From: Isoptericola halotolerans
GTDB lineage: Bacteria; Actinomycetota; Actinomycetes; Actinomycetales; Cellulomonadaceae
Reading direction: 5' to 3'
DNA length: 64,000 nucleotides
NCBI RefSeq assembly: GCF_013149785.1
Contig: NZ_JABEZU010000002.1
Span: 248,001 to 312,000 of the forward strand
Part shown: positions 1 to 6,929 of the stretch, piece after piece
How the letters are laid out: each line of letters starts with the position of its first letter
How positions within the stretch are numbered: the first letter of the stretch is position 1
Notes under the pieces: model-generated
Database searches by the model: none
Told to the model about the DNA's origin: nothing
Seen by the model: only the letters and a program-made list of their open reading frames with translations
Translations under genes and position numbers: made by a program

Positions 1-678
1 CCGTCGGTGCCCCAGGCGGCGGTGAAGGTCCTCACGGCCGCGGGCTACGACGTCGTCGTCCCCGACCAGCAGGCGTGCTGCGGGCTGACCTGGATCTCCA
101 CGGGCCAGCTCGACGGCGCGCGGCGCCGGCTGTCCTCGCTGCTGTCCGTCCTCGGCCCGTACGCGGTCAACGGGATCCCGATCCTCGGCCTGGAGCCGTC
201 GTGCACGGCGGTGCTGCGCTCGGACCTGCTGGACCTGTTCCCGGACGACCCGCGCGCCACGGCCGTGGCCGGGGCGACGAAGACCCTCGCCGAGCTGCTG
301 ACCGACCCCTCCACGGCCCCCGCCGAGGACTCGGGCTGGGAGCTGCCGGACCTCAGCGACATCACCGCCGTCGTGCAGCCGCACTGCCACCAGCACTCGG
401 TGATGGGCTTCGGCGAGGACCGTTCGCTGCTGGCCGACGCCGGGGCGACGGTCACCGAGCTCGCCGGGTGCTGCGGGCTGGCGGGGAACTTCGGCATGCA
501 GAAGGGCCACTACGACGTGTCGGTCGCCGTGGCGGAGAACGCGCTGCTGCCGGCGCTGCGGGCACGGGGCGACGGCGAGCAGTACATCGCGGACGGGTTC
601 TCGTGCCGTCTCCAGGCGGTCCAGCTCGAGGGCGTCGAGGGCAAGGCGCTCGTGGAGGTCCTCGCCGAGCGGCTCTGA
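1..678 (+). CDS. FAD/(Fe-S)-binding oxidoreductase, C-terminal part (CCG-domain)
   Basis: This is the 3' end of a gene whose start lies before the window; the frame is open from base 1. Two cysteine-rich CCG-type motifs are visible: QACCGLTW near residue 24 and AGCCGLAGNFG near residue 157. They are typical of the Fe-S/heterodisulfide-reductase-like domain at the end of GlpC-like and FAD-linked D-lactate dehydrogenase-type proteins. An SCTAVLR stretch and a PHCHQHS stretch supply further conserved Cys/His residues. The likely role is electron transfer from a 2-hydroxyacid or glycerol phosphate to quinone. The substrate cannot be told from this fragment. A short stem (675-680 with 685-690) overlaps the stop codon. 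Confidence 0.8.
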   Translation, partial: PSVPQAAVKVLTAAGYDVVVPDQQACCGLTWISTGQLDGARRRLSSLLSVLGPYAVNGIPILGLEPSCTAVLRSDLLDLFPDDPRATAVAGATKTLAELLTDPSTAPAEDSGWELPDLSDITAVVQPHCHQHSVMGFGEDRSLLADAGATVTELAGCCGLAGNFGMQKGHYDVSVAVAENALLPALRARGDGEQYIADGFSCRLQAVQLEGVEGKALVEVLAERL

Positions 679-714
679 CCTACCGGTCAGGCGGCCTCCT
701 GGGAGGATGCGGTC

Positions 715-1320
715 ATGGAGTTCCGTGACGTGGTCCGACAGCGGCGCATGGTCCGCCGCTTCAGCGGTGAGCCGGTCGACCCGGAGACGGTCGACCGGCT
801 GCTGGACCATGCGGTCCGGGCCCCGAGCGCCGGGTTCACGCAGGGCTGGTCGTTCCTGGTGCTGACCACCGACGAGGAGCGTGACCGGTTCTGGGCGGCA
901 GCCACCCCGCCGGACTCGGCCCGCGACCTGTCGACCTGGCTGGCCGGGATGCGCACGGCGCCGGTGCTGATCGTGGCCCTGACCTCGAAGACGGCGTACG
1001 TCGGCCGGTACGCCGAGCCGGACAAGGGCTGGACGGACCGGGACGAGGCGCGCTGGCCCGTGCCGTACTGGCACGTCGACGCGGGCATGGCGTCGCTGCT
1101 CATGCTGCAGACCGCCGTGGACGAGGGTCTCGGTGCGTGCTTCTTCGGTGTCGACGGCGGCCGGGTGGCTGCCTTCCGGGACGCGTTCGACGTGCCGCAG
1201 GAGTGGTCGCCCACCGGGGTGGTCGCCGTCGGGCACCCGGAGGCCGGGGGAGCGAAGGGCTCCCCGGCACGCCGCCGCCGCAAGCCGATGGACGACGTCG
1301 TGCACCGCGGGGCCTGGTGA
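715..1320 (+). CDS. Nitroreductase family protein
   Basis: The 201-residue protein has the FMN-binding nitroreductase fold. It starts with the RQRRMVRRFS phosphate-binding segment, followed by APSAGFTQGWSFLVL, which contacts the flavin. Such enzymes reduce nitro groups, quinones or related substrates with NAD(P)H; some relatives act on F420-related compounds. It follows the Fe-S oxidoreductase by 36 bp. A GGGAGGA ribosome-binding site lies 7 bp before the ATG, and a GAGGAT hexamer 6 nt before the ATG could also act as a -10 element. The C-terminus is basic (ARRRRKP). Physiological substrate unknown. Confidence 0.85.
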   Translation: MEFRDVVRQRRMVRRFSGEPVDPETVDRLLDHAVRAPSAGFTQGWSFLVLTTDEERDRFWAAATPPDSARDLSTWLAGMRTAPVLIVALTSKTAYVGRYAEPDKGWTDRDEARWPVPYWHVDAGMASLLMLQTAVDEGLGACFFGVDGGRVAAFRDAFDVPQEWSPTGVVAVGHPEAGGAKGSPARRRRKPMDDVVHRGAW

Positions 1321-1324
1321 GGCG

Positions 1325-2743
1325 TCAGACGCACGACGCCAGCCGCGCCACCGCCTCCTCCAACCGGGCGTCGACGAGGTTGCCGTAGCCGAGCACCAGC
1401 GTCCGCGACCGGGCAGAGGGCCGCACCTGGTAGCGCCGCAGGTCCACGACGCCCACGTCGTGCGCCGCGGCGGCCCGCACCACCTCGGCCGCGTCCGGCG
1501 CCGACGCGGGAAGGTCCAGCACGGCGTGCAGCCCCGCGGCCATCCCGCCGAGCCGGGCACCCGGCAGCGCCGCACGGACGGCCGCGGCGAGCGCGTCGTG
1601 CCGACGCCGGTACCGTCCCCGCGCGGCACGCAGGTGGCGGTCGTAGCCGCCGTCGGTGAGGAACCGGGCGAAGGTCAGCTGCTCCACCACCGACGGCGGC
1701 CCGGCCTGCCCGGCCCCGGACACCGCCGCCCGCCACGTCTCGGGCAGCACCATCCACCCGATCCCGAACGCCGGTGACATCGTCTTGCTGACCGACCCGA
1801 GGAGGACCACCCGGTCCGGGTCGAGCCGTTGCAGGGCCGCGACGGGCCGACGGTCGTAGCGGAACTCGGCGTCGTAGTCGTCCTCGATCACCAGCCCGTC
1901 CACCGATCGAGCCCAGCCCAGCACGGCGTCCCGGCGGTCCCCGGCCAGGGCGACCCCGGTCGGGAACTGGTGCGCGGGGGTGAGCAGCAGCGCCCGCGCG
2001 CCGGTCCGTGCCGCGGCTTCCGTGAGCCGGTGGACGTCGATCCCGCCGCCGTCCACCGGCACCGGCACGGGTTCGAGGCCACCGCGGCGGGCCACGTCGC
2101 GCAGCACCGGCCACGACGGGTCCTCCACGAGCAGGTGGGTGTGCCCGGCGGCGTGCAACGCCGCCACGACGCGGCCCATCGCGTCGGTGGCGCCACGCGT
2201 GACGACGACGGCGGTGTCCGGAGCGTCGACCAGCCGCGCTCGTCGCAGGTGGGCCACGACGGCGGCGCGGGCGGCCGGGTGCCCTGCACCGGGAGAGGTG
2301 GCGAGGTCGTCGTTGGTCGCGATCGCCAGTGCCTCCCGGGCCGCCTTGAGCCAGGTGTCGCGGGGCACGTGCCGCAGGTCGGGGACGCCCGGACGCAGGT
2401 CGAACCGCGGGCGCGGGGGCAGGGCCTGCACGGCGCCCGACCGCGGTGCGGCGCCCGACGGCGTCGGGCCGGGTTGGCCGGGTGCCACGCGGGTCCCGGC
2501 GCCGACGCGGGCGTCGAGCACCCCCTCGGCGACCAGCTGCCCGTAGGCCTCGGTGACGACCCATCGCGAGATGCCGAGCGACTCGGCGAGCCGCCGGCTG
2601 GCCGGGAGCGTGGCACCGGCGGGGAGACGTCCGGAGCCGACGGCGTCACGCAGGGCGCGTTCGAGGCGCACCACGAGCGGCCCCGGGCCGTGCTCGAGGT
2701 CGAGCAGGGTCTCCCAGGCCAGAGTGGTCTGGTCAGCGGCCAT
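1325..2743 (-). CDS. MocR-type GntR regulator with aminotransferase domain
   Basis: The 472-residue protein has an N-terminal GntR winged helix (about residues 15-90, with LPASRRLAESLGISRWVVTE as the DNA-binding helix region). It is joined to a fold-type-I aminotransferase domain. The lysine in GSVSKTMSPAFGIGW is the expected PLP attachment site, and EDDYDAEFRYDRRP is the conserved MocR/PdxR block. MocR regulators bind direct repeats and use PLP as effector. The gene diverges from two aldo/keto reductases, which are plausible targets. Translation may begin at ATG or at GTG one codon upstream; a TACGGT hexamer sits 8 nt before the ATG. Long antisense frames extend beyond this start but are not coding. 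Confidence 0.88.
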   Translation of the reverse strand: MAADQTTLAWETLLDLEHGPGPLVVRLERALRDAVGSGRLPAGATLPASRRLAESLGISRWVVTEAYGQLVAEGVLDARVGAGTRVAPGQPGPTPSGAAPRSGAVQALPPRPRFDLRPGVPDLRHVPRDTWLKAAREALAIATNDDLATSPGAGHPAARAAVVAHLRRARLVDAPDTAVVVTRGATDAMGRVVAALHAAGHTHLLVEDPSWPVLRDVARRGGLEPVPVPVDGGGIDVHRLTEAAARTGARALLLTPAHQFPTGVALAGDRRDAVLGWARSVDGLVIEDDYDAEFRYDRRPVAALQRLDPDRVVLLGSVSKTMSPAFGIGWMVLPETWRAAVSGAGQAGPPSVVEQLTFARFLTDGGYDRHLRAARGRYRRRHDALAAAVRAALPGARLGGMAAGLHAVLDLPASAPDAAEVVRAAAAHDVGVVDLRRYQVRPSARSRTLVLGYGNLVDARLEEAVARLASCV

Positions 2744-2751
2744 CACAATGG

Positions 2752-2757
2752 ACCGTA
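2752..2757 (-). promoter_or_regulatory. Probable -10 element of the MocR gene
   Basis: TACGGT on the minus strand lies 8 nt before the ATG and 5 nt before an upstream in-frame GTG. This spacing implies a leaderless or nearly leaderless transcript. Confidence 0.5.
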
Positions 2758-2765
2758 CACCCAGA

Positions 2766-2804
2766 CCGATCTCTCCGTAGCGTCGGTGACGACCACCCGA
2801 TCTC
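2766..2804. promoter_or_regulatory. Candidate MocR operator (direct repeat CCGATCTC)
   Basis: CCGATCTC occurs at 2766-2773 and again at 2797-2804, 31 bp apart (about three helical turns). It lies in the intergenic region between the MocR regulator and the aldo/keto reductases. A TAGCGT -10 candidate for the reductases lies between the copies (2778-2783). MocR proteins are known to use spaced direct repeats; assignment here is inference. Confidence 0.4.
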
Positions 2805-2821
2805 GGCACCACGGAGACACC

Positions 2822-3802
2822 ATGCGTTACCGCACCATCAGCAACGGCTCCACCTCCTTCGAGGTGAGCACACTGTGCCTGGGCACCATGTGGTTCGGCA
2901 CGCACACCGACGAGAAGACCGCGCGCGCCATCCTCGACCGTTTTCTCGAGGCGGGCGGCACGTTCCTCGACACGTCCAACAACTACAACGGCTGGGACGG
3001 CGGGCACGGCCGCGACAGCGAGGACGTCCTCGGCCGCTGGCTCGCCGACCGGCGAGCGCGGGACCAGGTCCGCATCGCCACGAAGGTGGGCGCCGCGAAG
3101 AAGGACCCGAGCCTCCCGTTGCGGCACGACCCGCCGGCCAACTACCAGGGCCTCGGCGCCGAGACCATCGCCGCCGAGGCTCGCGAGAGCCTGCGCCACC
3201 TCGGCGTCGACCGTCTCGACGCCTACTACGGGCACGTCGACGACTACGGGACGCCGCTCGCCGAGACCGTCGGCGCGTTCGGCACGCTGCAGGCCGAAGG
3301 GCTGGTGGGCATCTCCGGGATCTCCAACGTGGCTCTGCACCGCCTGGTCGAGGCCCGCGAGGAGGCGGTCCGTCAGGGTGTGGCGCCGTACGGGCTGGTG
3401 CAGCAGCAGCGCACCTACCCCTACCCGCGCCCCGACGTCGGGCGGCACAACTGGGCCTCGGCCGAGATGCTCGACTACGCCCGCGCGTCTTCGCAGGCGG
3501 GCAGCCCTCTCGCCGTCGTGGCCTACTCGCCGCTCATGCAGGGCGCGCTGCTGCGTGACGACAAGCCGCTCTGGGACGGCTTCGACCACCCCACCACCCA
3601 CGAGCGGCTGCGGGTGCTGCGCGAGGTGGCGGCCGAGACCGGCGCGACGGTGCACCAGGTGGTCCTCGCCTGGCTCCTCGGCGGGGAGGTGCCCGTCATC
3701 CCGGTCATCGGTGCCAGCAGCGTGGCGCAGCTCGACGAGCTCCTCGGCGCCGCGGACCTCGACCTCGACCCCGTGTCGCGCGCCCGGCTCGACACGGTCT
3801 GA
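2822..3802 (+). CDS. Aldo/keto reductase
   Basis: The 326-residue TIM-barrel NADPH-dependent oxidoreductase shows the AKR catalytic set. These are Asp in FLDTSNNY, the Tyr that follows it, Lys in RIATKVG, and His in YYGHVDDYG. The C-terminal PVIGASS segment binds the cofactor phosphate. It probably reduces an aldehyde or ketone; substrate unknown. A paralogue with the same MRYRTI start follows after 24 bp, so the two are a tandem duplication in one operon. The divergent MocR regulator suggests control by PLP or amine status, and a vitamin B6-type substrate is conceivable but unproven. Confidence 0.88.
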   Translation: MRYRTISNGSTSFEVSTLCLGTMWFGTHTDEKTARAILDRFLEAGGTFLDTSNNYNGWDGGHGRDSEDVLGRWLADRRARDQVRIATKVGAAKKDPSLPLRHDPPANYQGLGAETIAAEARESLRHLGVDRLDAYYGHVDDYGTPLAETVGAFGTLQAEGLVGISGISNVALHRLVEAREEAVRQGVAPYGLVQQQRTYPYPRPDVGRHNWASAEMLDYARASSQAGSPLAVVAYSPLMQGALLRDDKPLWDGFDHPTTHERLRVLREVAAETGATVHQVVLAWLLGGEVPVIPVIGASSVAQLDELLGAADLDLDPVSRARLDTV

Positions 3803-3826
3803 ACACACCACGGACGGAGAAGATCC

Positions 3827-4801
3827 ATGCGCTATCGCACCATCGGAGACGGGGACCGCGCCTTCGAGGTCTCCACCCTGTGCCTCGGCACCATGAACCT
3901 GGGCACGGTCGTCGACGAGGAGACCTCGTTCGCGATCCTCGACCGGTTCGTCGAGGCGGGCGGGACCTTCCTCGACACCGCCAACAACTACGCGTACTGG
4001 CAGGGCGGTCACGGCCGGGACAGCGAGGACCTGCTGGGCCGCTGGCTCGCCTCGCGGGGCGTGCGCGACCAGGTCCGGATCGCCACCAAGCTGGGGGCCG
4101 GCCCTCGCGACCCCGGGCTCCCTGTCGCGCCCGACAACTTCGAGGGGCTGTCCGCCCGGGTGATCGAGCACGAGTCGGCGACGAGCCTGCGTCATCTGGG
4201 GATCGACCGCATCGACCTGCTGTACGGGCACTACGACGACCCCGCGACCCCGCTCGCCGAGACGGTCGGCGCCTTCGGCAAGCTGCAGGCCGCGGGGGAC
4301 GTCGGGCTGACCGGCATCTCCAACATCGCGCTGTGGCGGCTGATGGAGGCCCGCGCCGAGGCCGAACGTCAGGGCGTCCCGCCCTACGCCGTCGTCCAGC
4401 AGCAGTACTCGTACGTCTACCCGCGGCCCTCGTGGCGCCGCCACCCGTGGGCGAGCCGCGAGCTGCTCGACCTCGCGGCGTCCACGGGGGTGCCGGGCCG
4501 CCCGTCGCTGACCGTGGTGGGCTACGGGCCGTTGCAGGCCGGTGCCCTCATGCGTGACGACAGGGGGCTGTACCACGGTGCCGACCACCCCGGGTCGGTC
4601 CACCGGGTCGAGGTGCTGCGCGAGGTGGCCCGCGAGATCGGTGCGACCCCCGCCCAGGTGGCGCTCGCCTGGATGCTCGGCGACGACGAGCCCGTGGTGC
4701 CGGTGACCGGACCGAGCTCGGTCGAACAGCTCGACGAGCTCCTCGGCGCGGTGCACCTCGACCTGCCGGACGAGATCAGAGAACGGTTGGACGCCGCCTG
4801 A
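3827..4801 (+). CDS. Aldo/keto reductase (tandem paralogue)
   Basis: The 324-residue enzyme is a paralogue of the gene just upstream. It shares the MRYRTI start, the FLDTANNYAYWQGGHGRDSE block, RIATKLG and LYGHYDDP, so the Asp-Tyr-Lys-His tetrad is intact. The C-terminal VPVTGPSSVEQLDELLGA also matches the first copy. GGACGGAGAAG serves as its ribosome-binding site. Divergence between the copies suggests different substrates rather than a recent duplication. It converges on cofC with 4 bp between stops. Confidence 0.88.
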   Translation: MRYRTIGDGDRAFEVSTLCLGTMNLGTVVDEETSFAILDRFVEAGGTFLDTANNYAYWQGGHGRDSEDLLGRWLASRGVRDQVRIATKLGAGPRDPGLPVAPDNFEGLSARVIEHESATSLRHLGIDRIDLLYGHYDDPATPLAETVGAFGKLQAAGDVGLTGISNIALWRLMEARAEAERQGVPPYAVVQQQYSYVYPRPSWRRHPWASRELLDLAASTGVPGRPSLTVVGYGPLQAGALMRDDRGLYHGADHPGSVHRVEVLREVAREIGATPAQVALAWMLGDDEPVVPVTGPSSVEQLDELLGAVHLDLPDEIRERLDAA

Positions 4802-4805
4802 CGGC

Positions 4806-5510
4806 TCAGAGGAGTCGCGCGCGGAGCGCGGCCGGGAGCCCGGCCCAGTCGTCGATCGTGTCGAGGTCGGCGGCGCTCCCGGTGCGGTGCACGACGGCGG
4901 AGGTCAGGCCGCGCGCGGCGGCCTCCGCCTCGTGCGCCGCCCGGGACCCTGGACCGAACCGGAAGCTGAACCCGTCGCCGTCGTCGTGCCCGCCCAGGGG
5001 CACGGACAGCAGGTTGGTGCCGGTCGCGTGCCGGTCGGTGGCCACGACGACGTCCGCGTCCGCTGTCAGGACCGCTCCGACGTCGTCACCGGTCAGGAGG
5101 GGCAGGTCGGCGTGGACCACCAGCATCCGGTCGGCACCCAGGCGCCGGGCTCGCTCGCGGGCGTGGTCGAGGGCGCCGTTCAGGCCGGGGCGACCGTCCG
5201 GTTCGCGGATCACGTCGGCAGTTCGTGATCTGACCGGCAGTCCGGACTGCCGGTCAGAAGACGAACTGCCGGTCAGACCGGGGGCAGCCCCGCTGAGCAC
5301 GGCGTCGACGAACGGCACGTCCGCTGTCACGACCACCACGCCGACCAGACGCTCGTCCGCGACCAGCACGTCCACGACGTGCCGGGCCAGCGCGACGACC
5401 AACCGCCGTCGGGCACCCGGGTCCAGGGCTGCGGCGAGACGCGACTTGCCCGAGACGCCGTCCCGCAGCGGGACCACCGCGACCGAACCGGCAGCGAACC
5501 GGCTCGTCAC
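4806..5510 (-). CDS. cofC: 2-phospho-L-lactate (phosphoenolpyruvate) guanylyltransferase
   Basis: The 234-residue nucleotidyltransferase activates phospholactate or phosphoenolpyruvate with GTP in coenzyme F420 synthesis. N-terminal VVPLRDGVSGKSRLA is the nucleotide-binding loop; VVHADLPLL and VVATDRHATGTNLLSVP are conserved CofC blocks. The GTG start overlaps the cofD stop by 3 bp, so the two are translationally coupled. Between residues about 79 and 100 the protein carries a Ser- and Arg-rich insert encoded by a nested palindrome (5216-5271), which looks inserted into the gene without breaking the frame. Confidence 0.9.
   Translation of the reverse strand: MTSRFAAGSVAVVPLRDGVSGKSRLAAALDPGARRRLVVALARHVVDVLVADERLVGVVVVTADVPFVDAVLSGAAPGLTGSSSSDRQSGLPVRSRTADVIREPDGRPGLNGALDHARERARRLGADRMLVVHADLPLLTGDDVGAVLTADADVVVATDRHATGTNLLSVPLGGHDDGDGFSFRFGPGSRAAHEAEAAARGLTSAVVHRTGSAADLDTIDDWAGLPAALRARLL
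5216..5276. repeat. Nested palindromic element inside cofC
   Basis: A perfect 28-bp palindrome at 5230-5257 is flanked by outer arms at 5216-5226 and 5261-5271, which are an 11-bp inverted repeat on the same centre (5243.5). A direct copy of ACTGCCGGTCAG follows at 5265-5276. The whole element keeps the cofC frame open and encodes the low-complexity stretch around SSSSDRQSGLPVRSRT. It resembles a REP or palindromic insertion element, but no transposase is present. Confidence 0.75.
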
Positions 5511-6463
5511 CGGTGCGGTCCGCCAGGGCGCAGCAGCTCGCGGGCCAGGCGCTCGCGGCCGGCGGGCCCGCCCATGATCGTGTCGGTCACCAGCACCTCG
5601 AACCCGAGATCCTCGATCGGTGCGGCCAGCGCGGCGTCGGCCGTGTCGATCACCATGACGTCCACGAGACCGGTGTACAGCCGGGCGACGCCCAACGCCG
5701 AGACATCGTGACCGAGCGTCTCGAGGATCTGCGCGGCCGGCCCCTTGATCGCCCGCCCACCGACGATCGGGCTCACCGCGACCCGCCGGGCACGGGACGA
5801 CCGCAACGCCTCACGCACCCCCGGCACGGCCAGCACGGGCTCGACGGAGAGGAACGGGTTCGACGGCGCGACCACGAGCAGGGCGGCGTCCGACACCGCG
5901 TCGAGCACGCCGGGCGCCGGTCCCGCGGCGTCGACGCCCTCGAAGGTCAGGCCCAGCACGGCGTCGGCGTGCTGCCGGCGCACGAAGTACTCCTGGAAGG
6001 CCAGCGTGCCCGACGGCGTGGACACCAGGGTGCGGACCCGGTCGTCCGTCACGGGCAGCAGCCGGGCGTCGATCCCGAGCGCCGCCGCGAGCCGCGCCGT
6101 GACGGTGCTCAACGGCTCGCCGGCCCGCAGCCGTGCGGTCCGCACCACGTGCGTGGCCAGGTCCTTGTCCCCGAGCGTGAACCAGGTGTCCTCGCCGAGC
6201 CGTTCGAGCTGCGCCAGGGTGGCGTACGACTCCCCGGTGAGTCCCCAGCCGCGCTCCTCGTCGTTGAGACCCGCCAGGGTGTACATCACCGTGTCGAGGT
6301 CCGGGGAGACGTGCAGCCCGTGGCGCTCGGTGTCGTCGCCGACGTTGACGACGCACGTCAGCGCGAGCTCGTTCTCCGAGGGCGAGCTCGCGGCCAGCGC
6401 GAACCCGTGCGCGAGCCGGGCGCCGCCGACGCCACCGGCCAGGACCGTCACCGAGGTACTCAT
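5507..6463 (-). CDS. cofD: 2-phospho-L-lactate transferase
   Basis: The 318-residue enzyme joins the lactyl or PEP-derived phosphate to Fo, giving F420-0 or its dehydro form. The family start TVLAGGVGGARLAHG is present, as are NVGDDTERHGLHVSPDLDTVMYTLAG and SPIVGGRAIKGPA. Length agrees with CofD/FbiA proteins. ATG was chosen because it begins this family motif; a longer open frame upstream is antisense to the neighbour. A TACGCT hexamer 7 nt before the ATG indicates a leaderless transcript. It forms an operon with cofC; the ligase cofE/fbiB is not in the window. Confidence 0.93.
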   Translation of the reverse strand: MSTSVTVLAGGVGGARLAHGFALAASSPSENELALTCVVNVGDDTERHGLHVSPDLDTVMYTLAGLNDEERGWGLTGESYATLAQLERLGEDTWFTLGDKDLATHVVRTARLRAGEPLSTVTARLAAALGIDARLLPVTDDRVRTLVSTPSGTLAFQEYFVRRQHADAVLGLTFEGVDAAGPAPGVLDAVSDAALLVVAPSNPFLSVEPVLAVPGVREALRSSRARRVAVSPIVGGRAIKGPAAQILETLGHDVSALGVARLYTGLVDVMVIDTADAALAAPIEDLGFEVLVTDTIMGGPAGRERLARELLRPGGPHR

Positions 6464-6470
6464 CGGCTCG

Positions 6471-6476
6471 AGCGTA
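6471..6476 (-). promoter_or_regulatory. -10 element of cofD (leaderless)
   Basis: TACGCT on the minus strand is separated by 7 nt from the cofD ATG, as expected for a leaderless mRNA. Confidence 0.55.
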
Positions 6477-6503
6477 GACGGCCCCACGAGGCATGATGGA
6501 CGC

Positions 6504-6824
6504 ATGGCCGTCTTCGCGTTCTCCGTGTCCCCGCTCGGCGCCGGCGAGTCCGTCGCAGGCCCTGTCGCCGAGGCCGTCCGCATCGTCCGCGAGTCCGGGC
6601 TGCCGCACCGGACCACCTCGATGTTCACCGAGGTCGAGGGGGAGTGGGACGAGGTGATGCCGGTGATCCAGCGCGCCACCGAGGCCGTCGGCGCCGGCGG
6701 TCACCGGGTCTCGCTCGTGCTCAAGGCCGACATCCGTCCGGGCTACACCGGGCAGCTCGACGCCAAGGTCCGACGGGTCGAGGAGGCCCTCGCGGCCGAC
6801 GAGGAGGCCAACGGGCACGCGTGA
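6504..6824 (+). CDS. MTH1187/YkoF-family thiamine-binding-like protein
   Basis: The 106-residue ferredoxin-like-fold protein belongs to the MTH1187 family (DUF77/thiamine-binding). Characteristic segments are the MAVFAFSVSPLGAGESV start, GLPHRTTSMFTEVEGEWDEV in the middle, and VLKADIRPG near the end. Relatives bind thiamine or its hydroxymethylpyrimidine part, but the function in actinobacteria is not settled. It diverges from cofD with 40 bp between starts. A CATGAT hexamer 6 nt before the ATG could be a -10 for a leaderless mRNA; no ribosome-binding site is visible. Confidence 0.8.
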   Translation: MAVFAFSVSPLGAGESVAGPVAEAVRIVRESGLPHRTTSMFTEVEGEWDEVMPVIQRATEAVGAGGHRVSLVLKADIRPGYTGQLDAKVRRVEEALAADEEANGHA

Positions 6825-6871
6825 CCGTGGTCACCCACCTGGGGTGTTGCAGGTCACCTGACGTCGCGCCG

Positions 6872-6877
6872 TAGGCT
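6872..6877 (+). promoter_or_regulatory. Probable -10 element of the RAMA-domain gene
   Basis: TAGGCT would place transcription start near 6884, giving a leader of about 45 nt that contains the GGGGAGAA ribosome-binding site of the next gene. Confidence 0.4.
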
Positions 6878-6929
6878 ATGCGGCACACGACACCGGGTCG
6901 TGGACGAGAACCGGGGAGAAGTCAGCGCG

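Noticed and set aside
5216-5276. Integron attC site or transposon end in cofC
   Set aside because: There is no integrase, transposase, R-box pair or target duplication; the symmetry is better described as a palindromic repeat.
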